Origin: Leclercia sp. UBA7405
Lineage (GTDB): Bacteria > Pseudomonadota > Gammaproteobacteria > Enterobacterales > Enterobacteriaceae
DNA: 6,077 bases
Reading direction: 5' to 3'
Assembly: GCA_002469605.1 (NCBI GenBank)
Contig: DKMV01000145.1
Location: 1-6,077 of the forward strand
Shown here: positions 6,063-6,077 of the stretch, in pieces
Position numbering within the stretch: the stretch's first letter is position 1
Layout: each line of letters starts with the position of its first letter
Program-made: the position numbers and the translations under genes
Notes under the pieces: generated by a model
Databases searched by the model: none
Told to the model about the DNA's origin: nothing
The model's input: only the letters and a program-made list of their open reading frames with translations

Positions 6063-6077
6063 CTATTCCTCGTTAAC
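6063..6077 (-). CDS. rsxC: 3' end of rsxC, last four codons (rest outside window)
   Basis: Immediately before the rsxD ATG the - strand reads VNEE then TAG (6065-6063), with no spacer. E. coli RsxC, as I recall it, ends in VVNED, and rsxC precedes rsxD in all enterobacterial rsx operons. RsxC is the soluble-domain iron-sulfur and NADH-binding subunit of the complex. Only 15 bases are visible, so the call rests mainly on context. Confidence 0.75.
   Translation of the reverse strand, partial: VNEE

Noticed and set aside
6063..6077. Upstream in-frame extension of rsxD
   Set aside because: The codon directly before the ATG is an in-frame TAG, so rsxD cannot start earlier; these bases fit the end of rsxC.

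Overview
The window is a stretch of conserved chromosome from an enterobacterium. Every protein is recognisable as a close relative of an E. coli protein, and gene order and orientation match the E. coli pdxY / gstA-dtpA-nth-rsxEGDC neighbourhood. The GC-rich third codon positions and many substitutions relative to E. coli K-12 suggest a relative such as Enterobacter, Lelliottia, Klebsiella or Citrobacter. The genus is inference from recalled sequences, not from a search.

Layout, left to right: the 3' end of pdxY (pyridoxal kinase) on the + strand; a 10-bp hairpin between the convergent pdxY and gstA; gstA (glutathione S-transferase) on the - strand; a strong intrinsic terminator; dtpA (proton-coupled di/tripeptide transporter) on the - strand with a GTG start; a 593-bp gap with no convincing protein gene; then nth (endonuclease III), rsxE, rsxG, rsxD and the last four codons of rsxC, all on the - strand. 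The rsx-nth genes abut or overlap (TGATG, ATGA, TAGATG junctions), as expected for one transcript running rsxC-D-G-E-nth and ending at a hairpin on the nth stop codon.

Functionally, RsxC, D, G and E are parts of the membrane Rnf/Rsx electron-transfer complex, which in E. coli keeps the [2Fe-2S] sensor SoxR reduced. Nth, an iron-sulfur DNA repair glycosylase, sits at the end of the same operon. dtpA and gstA appear to be separate units, divided by the terminator.

I see no mobile element, CRISPR array, tRNA, rRNA or phage gene, and no clear new multi-gene system. The part most worth a second look is the gap between dtpA and nth (2454-3046). It holds a near-consensus CRP site with two internal GATC sites, OmpR-like TACATTT repeats, an intrinsic-terminator-like hairpin with seven Ts on the strand opposite to dtpA (candidate small RNA), several inverted repeats, and unusual overlapping start codons at dtpA.
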